Of a DNA stretch of 43,349 nt, positions 17,834-25,258 are shown piece after piece. Source of the stretch: Herpetosiphonaceae bacterium (GTDB lineage Bacteria; Chloroflexota; Chloroflexia; Chloroflexales; Herpetosiphonaceae). Each line of letters starts with the position of its first letter. The stretch's first letter is position 1. Made by a program: the position numbers and the translations under genes. Below the pieces are notes generated by a model. That model had not been told where the DNA came from. It worked only from the letters and a program-made list of their open reading frames with translations, and searched no databases. The stretch lies in contig JABXJS010000193.1 in the NCBI GenBank assembly GCA_013538855.1, positions 1 to 43,349 of the forward strand. Direction: 5' to 3'.

Positions 17834-18547
17834 ATGAAAACCCGTGTCGCCCTGTTCCTATCAGCGTTGATCACCACCTTTGTCCTGGTGCTCGTGGGCA
17901 GCGTCGTGAGCCGCTTATCACAGCCCGCCCCCGCCGCGCTGGCGGCAACCGCCGATGCGCTGAGCAGTCCGCCAGCGCCTGCGCTCGCTGATGCAACCGT
18001 CGCTGCGCCCACGCCCGATCAGTCTGCGGCCTACCAGCAGATGCTCGATGAGGCCCGCACCCGTCTAGATCAGGCCAATCAGCAGCTCACCGATGCTTAC
18101 GCGAGCCAGAGCACGCCGATTGTGGTGCCTATTCCTGCGCCCGCCGCCCAGCCCGCCGCGCCGCCGAGCCAATCCGCTGCGCCCGTCGCCCAGCCCGCCG
18201 CGCCGCCCGCCAGCAATCCTAGCCCGGTTCAGCCTGCTGCGCCTGCTGTAGCGCCCGCTGGGCCTGCCGCCGAGCCGGACGAGCCAGGCGAGCATCCGGA
18301 AGAGCCGGTTGCGCCTGCCGCGCCTGATCTAATCAGCGCCGATCAAGCGGTGGCTGTGGCTGTCGCCTACCTTGGCGATCCCGCTGTCGAGCGCGTGGAG
18401 CTGGAGCACGAGTCGAACACGCTGGTCTACGAGGTGCGTTTCGCCAGCGGCAGCCGGGTCTATGTTGATGCCTATCAGGGCGTTGTGGTGTATGCGCGCG
18501 TTGAGCAGCCCAAGGGCGGCGATGGCGAGCACGACGATGACGACTAG
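17834..18547 (+). CDS. Membrane-anchored PepSY-domain protein
   Basis: 237 residues. The ATG at 17834 is chosen because AGGAGA lies 7 bases upstream and an N-terminal signal anchor follows directly (VALFLSALITTFVLVLVGSV); an in-frame ATG at 17774 has no such signal. After the anchor there is a short helical, Gln-rich stretch (YQQMLDEARTRLDQANQQL), then a long Pro/Ala linker. A C-terminal PepSY domain follows (about 160-225: ISADQAVAVAVAYLGDPAVE, then VYEVRFASGSRVYVDAYQG). It ends with an acidic DDDD tail. PepSY domains occur in extracytoplasmic proteins, including those of flavin and haem redox systems, fitting the ApbE and ferric-reductase genes that follow. First gene of a four-gene operon. 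Confidence 0.85.
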   Translation: MKTRVALFLSALITTFVLVLVGSVVSRLSQPAPAALAATADALSSPPAPALADATVAAPTPDQSAAYQQMLDEARTRLDQANQQLTDAYASQSTPIVVPIPAPAAQPAAPPSQSAAPVAQPAAPPASNPSPVQPAAPAVAPAGPAAEPDEPGEHPEEPVAPAAPDLISADQAVAVAVAYLGDPAVERVELEHESNTLVYEVRFASGSRVYVDAYQGVVVYARVEQPKGGDGEHDDDD

Positions 18548-18582
18548 CCGCGCATTCTAGCCAGCACTGCAAGGAGCATTCT

Positions 18583-19029
18583 ATGAGCAAACGATCCCAT
18601 CCAGCGTCCCATATCAACAGCGTGGTCACAACAGCGTCGATCGCCGCAACCGTTATCGGCTGGGCTGTGCTCAGCCACGTCGATGCCGCCCAGCAGGCCG
18701 CTAGCGCTCCGCCAGCCCCGATTGTGGCCGCTGTCGAGCTGGCCGCGCCGCCGCCGACACTTGCACCGCTGCCAACCTTGGAGCCGCTGCCGACGGTGGT
18801 GCCGCCCCAGGCCCATACACCGCGCGTGGTGCTGGTGCCCCAGGCGGTCCCAGCAGCACCGGCAGCGCCAGCGCGCCAGCCTGTAGCAGCAGCGCCAGCA
18901 GCAGCACCAGCACCGGCAGCGCCAGCACCGGCAGCGCCAGCGCCAGCAGCGCCAGCGCCAGCAGCAGCGCCAGCAGCAGCGCCAGCACCGCCACCGCCAC
19001 CAGTCCGCCGCACGCGCTCATCACGCTAG
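18583..19029 (+). CDS. Ala/Pro-rich membrane-anchored protein, unknown
   Basis: 148 residues, 35 bases after the PepSY gene, with AAGGAG upstream of the ATG. One hydrophobic segment near the N-terminus (INSVVTTASIAATVIGWAVL) is followed by a long Ala/Pro-rich stretch with APAAP repeats and a basic end (RRTRSSR). No catalytic domain is visible. The FMN-attachment motif expected of an ApbE substrate (D-x-[ST]-[GA]-[AS]-T) is absent. It may be a spacer or partner protein in the redox operon, but this is only inferred from position. Confidence 0.7.
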   Translation: MSKRSHPASHINSVVTTASIAATVIGWAVLSHVDAAQQAASAPPAPIVAAVELAAPPPTLAPLPTLEPLPTVVPPQAHTPRVVLVPQAVPAAPAAPARQPVAAAPAAAPAPAAPAPAAPAPAAPAPAAAPAAAPAPPPPPVRRTRSSR

Positions 19030-19040
19030 GAGCGATATCG

Positions 19041-19973
19041 ATGTATGAGCATACCTTTCGCGCCATGGGCAGCGGCATAACGATGCTGGTCGAGAGCGCC
19101 AGCCCGCCCGATCTCGCCGCTGCCGAGCAGTGGTTCCACGACTGTGAGCGCAGCCTGAGCCGCTTCAACCCCGCCAGCGAGCTGAGTCAGCTCAACACGC
19201 AGGGTGCGCTCAGCGCCAGCCCTATTCTGTGGGCGGCCCTGGACCATGCGCTCGCTGCGGCGCGCTGGAGCGCTGGCCTGGTTACGCCCACAGTCCTGTC
19301 GGCGCTGGAGGCGCATGGCTACTCCGCATCGTTTGACCAGCTTCGCCCGAGCGCTGGCGCACCTGTGGCCCGCCCAGCGAGCGCATGGCAGGCGATCACC
19401 TGCGAGCCAAGCACGCGCCACATCCAGCTGCCACCTGGCGTGCGCATTGATCTCGGTGGCACCGCGAAAGGCTGGGCCGCCGACCAGGCCGCCGCACTGC
19501 TGGCCCCCGGCGGCTCGGTGCTCGTCGATGCTGGCGGCGATATTGCGCTCGCCGGTGCAGCGCCAGCCGCAGGCGGCTGGCCGATTGGCGTGCCCCACCC
19601 GCTCGACGAAGAGCGCCAGCTGGCGCTGCTCTGGCTGGCGTCCGGCGGCGTGGCGACCTCTGGCCGCGATTTTCGGCGCTGGCAGCAGGCCGACCGCTGG
19701 CAGCACCACTTGATCGATCCCGCGACTGGCGCACCGAGTGCGAGCGATGTGCTCAGCGCAACGGTCGTCGGCCCCAATGCCGCCGCCGCCGATGTCGCCG
19801 CCAAAATTGTGCTGCTGCTTGGTCGCGCCGCTGGCCTCGACTGGCTCGATGCGCGCCCTGACTTCGCTGGTCTGGTCGTGCTGGACGATGGCCGCGCCGC
19901 GATGAGCCAGCGCTTTGCTGACTATTGTTGGCCCAACACCTTTGATGCATTGCTTGCCGGAGGCCCCCAATGA
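19041..19973 (+). CDS. apbE: FAD:protein FMN transferase (ApbE family)
   Basis: 310 residues. ApbE enzymes move FMN from FAD to a Thr or Ser of extracytoplasmic redox proteins, using Mg2+. Visible family motifs: FRAMGSGI (N-terminal), FNPASELSQLN, DLGGTAKGWAAD (about 137-148), DAGGDIA (about 163-169), ATSGRDFR and HLIDPATGAP. AGGAG lies upstream of the ATG, which follows the previous stop by 11 bases. The stop overlaps the next start (ATGA), so this gene and the ferric-reductase-like gene are coupled. No signal peptide is obvious, whereas many ApbE proteins are exported; this leaves its side of the membrane uncertain. Confidence 0.93.
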   Translation: MYEHTFRAMGSGITMLVESASPPDLAAAEQWFHDCERSLSRFNPASELSQLNTQGALSASPILWAALDHALAAARWSAGLVTPTVLSALEAHGYSASFDQLRPSAGAPVARPASAWQAITCEPSTRHIQLPPGVRIDLGGTAKGWAADQAAALLAPGGSVLVDAGGDIALAGAAPAAGGWPIGVPHPLDEERQLALLWLASGGVATSGRDFRRWQQADRWQHHLIDPATGAPSASDVLSATVVGPNAAAADVAAKIVLLLGRAAGLDWLDARPDFAGLVVLDDGRAAMSQRFADYCWPNTFDALLAGGPQ

Positions 19974-20878
19974 CCGACGAGAAAGCCGCGCGCCTGGCCG
20001 CGATCCGCGCGCAGAACAGCGCCAAAGCGCCACAGCCCGCCAGCCCGACCAGCGACGAGAAAGCCGCGCGCCTGGCCGCGATTCGCGCACAGAACAGCGC
20101 CAAAGCGCCACAGCCCGCCAGCGCTGCCAGCAGTACAGAAGCTGCTGCTGGTGCGCATAGCCGCCCCAGGTCTAGCGCAGCTCCGTCGCTCGCTGCGGAG
20201 GAGCCAGCCGTGCGCGGCGCGCTGGTCGCGCTTCTGTGTGCGGCGGTGGTGCTGGGCGCGCTCGCTGCCACGCTCGTGATGCCACGCTGGGTGCCTGCGT
20301 TGCAAGCTTCGCTCAGCGGCGCTGAGCCGAGCGCCTTCTGGTATATCTCGCGCTCAAGCGCGCTGGTCGCCTACAGCCTGCTGTGGCTGTCCATGCTGTG
20401 GGGCTTGACGCTCTCGGGGCGCGTTGCGCGCATGTGGCCGGGCGGGCCGACTGCGCTTGATCTCCATCAGCACGCCAGCATTCTGGGCCTGGCCTTTGCC
20501 TTGCTCCACGCGCTGATCCTGCTTGGTGATCACTACATCGGCTACAGCCTCGCGTCTGTGCTGATTCCATTTACGGCGGTGAGCTATCGTCCGCTGTGGG
20601 TCGGGCTGGGCCAGGTTAGCCTCTACCTGATGGCGCTGATCGTGGCCAGCTTCTATGTCAAAAAGACCATTGGCCGCCGCGCCTGGCGGACCATTCACTA
20701 CCTGAGCTTTGGCCTGTTTATGCTCACGCTGGTTCACGGCGTCGCCAGCGGCACCGATACGCAGGCCGCGCCTGTGCAGCTGTTCTACTGGTTCAGCGGC
20801 GGCAGCGTGCTCTTTCTGACATGCTTTCGTATTCTTGGCAGCGCGCTCAAGCCGTCGCAGCGCAGCCTTAGCCGGTGA
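19970..20878 (+). CDS. Ferric-reductase-like transmembrane haem protein
   Basis: 302 residues. A cytoplasmic N-terminal segment carries a 26-residue exact repeat (DEKAARLAAIRAQNSAKAPQ and following), then about seven membrane helices. Candidate haem-ligand His residues lie in LHQHASILG, FALLHALILLGDH, RTIHYLSFG and LTLVHGV, the pattern of the ferric reductase/YedZ-like transmembrane family. There is no NADPH or FAD domain at the C-terminus, so electrons must come from or go to another protein, plausibly a flavinylated partner. It is coupled to apbE by an ATGA overlap. It converges with the hydrolase gene, and their stop codons overlap by 11 bases. Confidence 0.85.
   Translation: MTDEKAARLAAIRAQNSAKAPQPASPTSDEKAARLAAIRAQNSAKAPQPASAASSTEAAAGAHSRPRSSAAPSLAAEEPAVRGALVALLCAAVVLGALAATLVMPRWVPALQASLSGAEPSAFWYISRSSALVAYSLLWLSMLWGLTLSGRVARMWPGGPTALDLHQHASILGLAFALLHALILLGDHYIGYSLASVLIPFTAVSYRPLWVGLGQVSLYLMALIVASFYVKKTIGRRAWRTIHYLSFGLFMLTLVHGVASGTDTQAAPVQLFYWFSGGSVLFLTCFRILGSALKPSQRSLSR
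19976..20131 (+). repeat. 78-bp tandem duplication in the ferric-reductase gene
   Basis: 19976-20053 and 20054-20131 are near-perfect direct copies, differing at a few bases. They encode two 26-residue units with the same first 23 residues (DEKAARLAAIRAQNSAKAPQ plus PAS). Apparently recent. Confidence 0.9.
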
Positions 20879-22397
20879 AGGGCAGCGCCACTGCCAGAAA
20901 CCAGCCAAAGATGATCGCTGCGGCCAGCACCTGCGGCCAGCCGTGCTCTACCCGCCGCAGCCAGCTGCCAACCAGCCCAAGCAGCCCAAAGCACAGCACG
21001 AACACTGGCAGCACCAGCAGGATGAAGCCTGTGTCTGGCCGCAGCATTGTTGCGCCCAGCAGCGCTAGCACAAAGCTACAGCGCGCGCCCAATCGCCCCC
21101 AGCCGCTGCGCTGAATCAGCGCGTCGACGCTGAAGTATGGCAGCATTCCCAGCACTGCCAGCCCCAGCCACGGCCAGCGCCCGGCTGTCGGCCAGACGTT
21201 GAAAAATGTTGTTTGGGCTGGCACGCCGATCAGCAGCAGCAGCACCAGCGCTACGCCTAGCCCTAGCCCCCACAGCTGCAGCGGGGCGGTGCGCGCCAAG
21301 CGCCATGGCCGCAGCCGCACCCCCGCCACCCAGGCCAGCAGCAGCTGCAGCAGCCCATACACGGCGAAAAATGCCACGATGAAGCCAGCGAGCAGCATCG
21401 GCATCCAGTTGGCCGGCAGCGGCAGCAGCACCAGCGGTGTGAGCAGCGCTGGCCCCAGCTCGATGAGCCAGCGCCGCCACCCGTGCACCGCCGCTTGATC
21501 CGCTGCTTGAGCGGCGGTTACTGGTGGCGGCCAGCGGCGCAGGAGCCGCCATAGTGCGATCAGCCCGCCCGCCAAGATCAGCGCTACCCATAGCATATGC
21601 GTCGAGTCCACAGCTACGAGCGTCGCACGGTTGCCTGCTAGCCCCGCGCTCTCCCGCGACCAGGCTGTCGCTGAGCGCAGCATCGCTCCAGAGAACAGCA
21701 CCGCGATGTGTTCAACGCCCGGCACCCACTCCAGCCGCCGCGCTGTGCCCGCTGCTAGGCTGCCCGCCGTTGTTCCTGGCGCTGGTGGCGTGCCGCTGCT
21801 GGCGTTGGCCAGCGCTGCGAGGCTGGCCTGCTTAATGTTGGCAAACTCCAGCGCGCCGGTTGTGATCAGCAGGTTGTGGGGCAGCGTCGGCGTGGTCTGG
21901 TCGCTCACCAGCGAGATGCCGATGGTCGCCGCAACCTCTGGATGCTCACGCCCATACTCAACCACCACGGCGGACCCCATCGAGTGACCAGCCAGCATCA
22001 GCGGCGCATCGGTGCTGCTTCTGGCGCGGGTGTAGCCGACGACCTGGTCCAGCGCGGCTATGAGCTGGCTCGAGTTGGGGCGTTGGCCGCTGCTGTCGAT
22101 CATAAATGGCTGCGGATTTTGCCCATGGCCAGGAAAATCGAAGGTGACCGCCAGCAGACCGTTATGCGCCAGCGTGGTGGCGAGCGGATACATCAGCTGC
22201 TGCGAGCCGGCAAATCCATGTGCGATAACCACCGCCCCATGTGCGCGGGGTGGGATGAATAGCGTCACTGGGATACCATCGACATTGGTATGCTGCACCG
22301 CGATACGGCCATTAAACTGCTGCCAGAGCTGAGCCGCGCCCAGCCCGATCAGCGCGCAGGCCAGTGCTGCCCACGCTAGTTCACGAAGTCGCTGCAT
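20868..22397 (-). CDS. Alpha/beta hydrolase with polytopic membrane C-terminus
   Basis: 509 residues. Start 22397 (MQRLRELAW) has GGAG about 6 bases upstream; an ATG 5 codons earlier falls inside the hairpin at 22414-22440 or abuts it and lacks a binding site. An N-terminal anchor helix is followed by an alpha/beta hydrolase: HGFAGS (oxyanion region, about 60-65), GHGQNP, and nucleophile elbow GHSMG (Ser about 139). A His follows in VPGVEHIAVLF. About seven membrane helices make up the C-terminal half (LVLLPLPANWMPMLL, LGLGVALVLLLLIGV, LVLPVFVLCFGLLGL and others). A soluble hydrolase domain fused to a polytopic module is unusual. Substrate unknown; esterase or lipase-type activity is only inferred. 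Confidence 0.85.
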   Translation of the reverse strand: MQRLRELAWAALACALIGLGAAQLWQQFNGRIAVQHTNVDGIPVTLFIPPRAHGAVVIAHGFAGSQQLMYPLATTLAHNGLLAVTFDFPGHGQNPQPFMIDSSGQRPNSSQLIAALDQVVGYTRARSSTDAPLMLAGHSMGSAVVVEYGREHPEVAATIGISLVSDQTTPTLPHNLLITTGALEFANIKQASLAALANASSGTPPAPGTTAGSLAAGTARRLEWVPGVEHIAVLFSGAMLRSATAWSRESAGLAGNRATLVAVDSTHMLWVALILAGGLIALWRLLRRWPPPVTAAQAADQAAVHGWRRWLIELGPALLTPLVLLPLPANWMPMLLAGFIVAFFAVYGLLQLLLAWVAGVRLRPWRLARTAPLQLWGLGLGVALVLLLLIGVPAQTTFFNVWPTAGRWPWLGLAVLGMLPYFSVDALIQRSGWGRLGARCSFVLALLGATMLRPDTGFILLVLPVFVLCFGLLGLVGSWLRRVEHGWPQVLAAAIIFGWFLAVALPFTG

Positions 22398-22413
22398 ATG
22401 TGCTCCAAACATA

Positions 22414-22440
22414 AAGGGCAGATCACCGTGATCTGCCCTT
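22414..22440 (-). terminator. Terminator of the Thr/Pro-rich protein operon
   Basis: A perfect 12-bp stem (AAGGGCAGATCA at 22414-22425, TGATCTGCCCTT at 22429-22440) with a 3-base loop, followed on the minus strand by TATGTTT. It lies 24 bases after the stop of the gene at 22464-25241 and just before the hydrolase start. Confidence 0.8.
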
Positions 22441-22463
22441 GCTGCGTTGATTGTTGGGTGCCG

Positions 22464-25241
22464 CTAGCTCCGCTCAGGTGGCTCGTCGAGCGTCCAGCGC
22501 AAGCAGCCAACCATAATCACGCCAAGTGCCGCAATCAAGATAAACGCCCATGATCCGCTGGTCGCCACACCGCTGGTGACGACTGGCGGAATATCGCTAT
22601 CCTTCGGCTGCGGCGTTGGCGCTGGGACCACATCTGGCATAGGCGCAACAGGCGGAGCCTCGATCGGCGCTGGATCGGCAGGCGCTGCTGTTGCTGGCGG
22701 AGCCTCGATCGGAGCCGGCTCAGTTGGCGCTGGCTCAACGGGCGGAGCCTCAGTCGGCGCTGGATCGGCAGGTGCTGCTGTCGCTGGTGGAGCCTCAATC
22801 GGCGCTGGCTCAGTTGGTGCTGGCTCAGCTGGCACTGACTCTGTTGGTGCGACCTCCGTTGGCTGTGGCACGCTGGTGGCTGGCACCTTGGTTGCGTCCG
22901 GCTCATTTGGCTGCTCGTCCATGAATGTTAGCACGGTGAAGCTGATTGACTCGCGTGCGAAGGCGGCATTCGTGGCATCAAAGGTCGTTGTAAAGTTACA
23001 CGCGCCTTTTGAGCCGCCAACGACATCGACGGACATCGAGCGGCTCTGACCGGCGTTCATCGGTGTTAGGTTGGCCGCGCCCGGCGTATAGCTGGCGATA
23101 CAGTTGCCGCCCGAGACGCTGTCAACAACGTGGTTGAGCGACAGATTGACCGCCACCGAGCCAACCTCGCCATTGTTGCCGTAGACCACTGTCACGCTCT
23201 TGTGCTCACCTGGTAGCACCACAACATTGCTCGGGCTAACCTGCCCATCGACGATGTGGAAGACGAACAGCGCTGGCTGTGGCACCGGCGTGGCCGTTGC
23301 TGTCGCTGTGTTCGTCGGCGTTGGCGTGTTGCTCGGCGTCGGCGTGTCCGTCGGTGTATTCGTCGGCAGCGGCGTGTTGGTCGGTGTGCGCGTTGGCGTC
23401 GGTGTGCGTGTGTTGGTCGCTGTTGGTGTGTTGCTCGGCGTCGGCGTGTTGCTCGGCGTCGGCGTAATTGTTGGCGTGTTCGTCGGCAGCGGTGTGTTGG
23501 TCGCTGTCGGCGTATTGCTTGGCGTTGGCGTGTTGCTTGGCGTCGGCGTGTTGCTTGGCGTCGGTGTATCCGTCGGTGTGTTCGTCACCGTCGGTGTATT
23601 GGTCGCCGTTGGCGTGTTGCTCGGCGTCGGTGTATCCGTCGCTGTCGGCGTATTGCTCGGCGTCGGTGTGTTCGTCGGCGTGTTCGTCGGCGTGTTCGTC
23701 GGCGTTGGCGTGAACGTCGGCGGCATTGGTGTGACTGTCGGCGTGTTCGGCGCGCTCACAAACCACGTGGTTGTCGCAGTCTTGGTCGGCGCATTGGCGG
23801 CACTGATTGTTGCCGTCATCGTACAGCTGCCGTTGCTGATTGCTGTGATTGTTGGACCAAGCACATAGCCCTGGTGGGCGGCGACTGTCGGTAGCCCCGT
23901 GCCGCCAGATGACGAGACCACGCACTCTGGCGAGCTAACATCGATGGTGAGCACAACATTCAGCGCCGCGACGTCACCTGAGTTGCCGAAGATCACCGAG
24001 ATCTCGTCGCTTGTGCCTAGCTCTAACCCTGGATTGAATGGGTTGATCTGCCCCCGAATCAAGAGCGCCACGTATAGCTCTGGCGTCGGTAGCGGCGTTG
24101 GCGTCGGCGTACTTGTTGGCGTCGGCGTACTTGTTGGTGTGTTCGTCGGCGTTGCTGTCGGCGTGTTCGTCGGCGTGTTCGTCGGCGTTGCTGTCGGCGT
24201 GTTCGTCGGCGTGTTCGTCGGCGTGTTCGTCGGCGTGTTCGTCGGTACGACCGGCGTGTTGGTCGGTATAACTGGTGTGTTGGTCGGCACGACCGGCGTG
24301 TTGGTCGGTATAACTGGTGTGTTGGTTGGTACGACCGGCGTGTTGGTCGGTATAACTGGCGTGTTGGTCGGCACGACTGGCGTGTTGGTTGGTATAACTG
24401 GCGTGTTGGTTGCGATCACCGGTGTGATTGGTGTGCGTGTTGGCCGTGGCGTAGCCGAAGGCACAGCCGTGCTTGTTGGCAAGCTTGTCGGTGTCGATGT
24501 CGGTAGGCTTGTGCCTGTGGCTGTTGGTTCCGCCGTCGGTGTTGTTGTTGCGGCCACAGCCGTAGCCGTTCGTGTTGCTGGCACAGCCGTTGAGGTCGGA
24601 TTAACGCGTGCTGTTGCCGTTGCTGGCCGTTGGGTCGCTGGATTGGACTGTGGCGTTGCCGTTGCCGGGCGCTGTGTTGCTGGATTCGTCACCGTGCTAG
24701 GTGTGCTGCTCGGTGTTTGTGTCGCTGGTGTTGCTGAGCTGCTGCCGCTGCCGCCGCCATCGCTGGATGCAGTCGGTGTGCTTGTTGCTGTCGTGGTGGC
24801 CCCAATCGGAACGCCGCCGGCGGCGTTGGTGGCCTGCGCGGTTGCCGTGGCCTGAATTGCGGCTACAGGCTCCAGGGTTGGTGATGGCGTGACCAAAATG
24901 ACCCCAATTGGTATAGGTGTCTCGCCAAGAATCACGCTTGGCTGCTGCTGTTGTTGCTGCAGCGCCTGCAGCTCGCGATCGCGCTCATCAACGGCCTGCT
25001 GCTGAATCGGGAACGGTGCTGTGCCCTGCCACTCGCTATAGTCCACAAATGCTGGCTGCAAGATATTTGGCCCAGCCGCATTGATCGGTGTTGTCCAGCG
25101 CCGCATCAGCCCTGCTGTTGCACACAAAATCAGCAGCAGCAAGAGCATAACCAGGCCGCCGATGATCAGCAGCAGGCGATCACGCCGCTCATCATCAGCG
25201 TAGGCGAGGGGTGAGTTAGATTGACGAATTGATTTTTGCAT
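22464..25241 (-). CDS. Thr/Pro-rich double-anchored surface protein
   Basis: 925 residues, GGAG 7 bases before the ATG. An N-terminal anchor (about 23-46: DRLLLIIGGLVMLLLLLILC) is followed by long low-complexity stalks: an NTPVVPTNTPVIP tract, then TPTNTPTNTP and PSNTPT repeats. Two similar DUF11/CARDB-like beta domains interrupt them (PELYVALLIRGQINPFNPG and PALFVFHIVDGQVSPSNVV). Next comes a Pro/Glu/Ala tract with two near-identical modules (EAPPATAAPADPAP) and a C-terminal helix (WAFILIAALGVIMVGC) with a short charged end. Both ends are in the membrane, so the middle would loop outside the cell. It is the last gene of an operon with two histidine kinases, 17 bases behind the second. Role unknown; surface scaffold is an inference. 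Confidence 0.85.
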   Translation of the reverse strand: MQKSIRQSNSPLAYADDERRDRLLLIIGGLVMLLLLLILCATAGLMRRWTTPINAAGPNILQPAFVDYSEWQGTAPFPIQQQAVDERDRELQALQQQQQQPSVILGETPIPIGVILVTPSPTLEPVAAIQATATAQATNAAGGVPIGATTTATSTPTASSDGGGSGSSSATPATQTPSSTPSTVTNPATQRPATATPQSNPATQRPATATARVNPTSTAVPATRTATAVAATTTPTAEPTATGTSLPTSTPTSLPTSTAVPSATPRPTRTPITPVIATNTPVIPTNTPVVPTNTPVIPTNTPVVPTNTPVIPTNTPVVPTNTPVIPTNTPVVPTNTPTNTPTNTPTNTPTATPTNTPTNTPTATPTNTPTSTPTPTSTPTPTPLPTPELYVALLIRGQINPFNPGLELGTSDEISVIFGNSGDVAALNVVLTIDVSSPECVVSSSGGTGLPTVAAHQGYVLGPTITAISNGSCTMTATISAANAPTKTATTTWFVSAPNTPTVTPMPPTFTPTPTNTPTNTPTNTPTPSNTPTATDTPTPSNTPTATNTPTVTNTPTDTPTPSNTPTPSNTPTPSNTPTATNTPLPTNTPTITPTPSNTPTPSNTPTATNTRTPTPTRTPTNTPLPTNTPTDTPTPSNTPTPTNTATATATPVPQPALFVFHIVDGQVSPSNVVVLPGEHKSVTVVYGNNGEVGSVAVNLSLNHVVDSVSGGNCIASYTPGAANLTPMNAGQSRSMSVDVVGGSKGACNFTTTFDATNAAFARESISFTVLTFMDEQPNEPDATKVPATSVPQPTEVAPTESVPAEPAPTEPAPIEAPPATAAPADPAPTEAPPVEPAPTEPAPIEAPPATAAPADPAPIEAPPVAPMPDVVPAPTPQPKDSDIPPVVTSGVATSGSWAFILIAALGVIMVGCLRWTLDEPPERS
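23290..23720 (-). repeat. Simple repeat: TPSNTPT-coding tract
   Basis: Degenerate in-frame repetition of GTGTTGCTCGGCGTCGG and GTGTTCGTCGGCG units inside the stalk protein, coding TPSNTPTxTNTPT on the minus strand. Prone to length variation. Confidence 0.85.
24085..24425 (-). repeat. Simple repeat: NTPVxPTNTP-coding tract
   Basis: Alternating units of the type GTGTTGGTCGGTATAACTGG and GTGTTGGTCGGCACGACCGG, with short GTTCGTCGGC units beside them, code PTNTPVIPTNTPVVP on the minus strand. Confidence 0.85.
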
Positions 25242-25258
25242 AGATGCTCCACCCCTTC

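Noticed and set aside
22398-22412. Upstream ATG (MFGAH) for the hydrolase
   Set aside because: No binding site, and it overlaps the edge of the terminator hairpin; the ATG at 22397 has GGAG.
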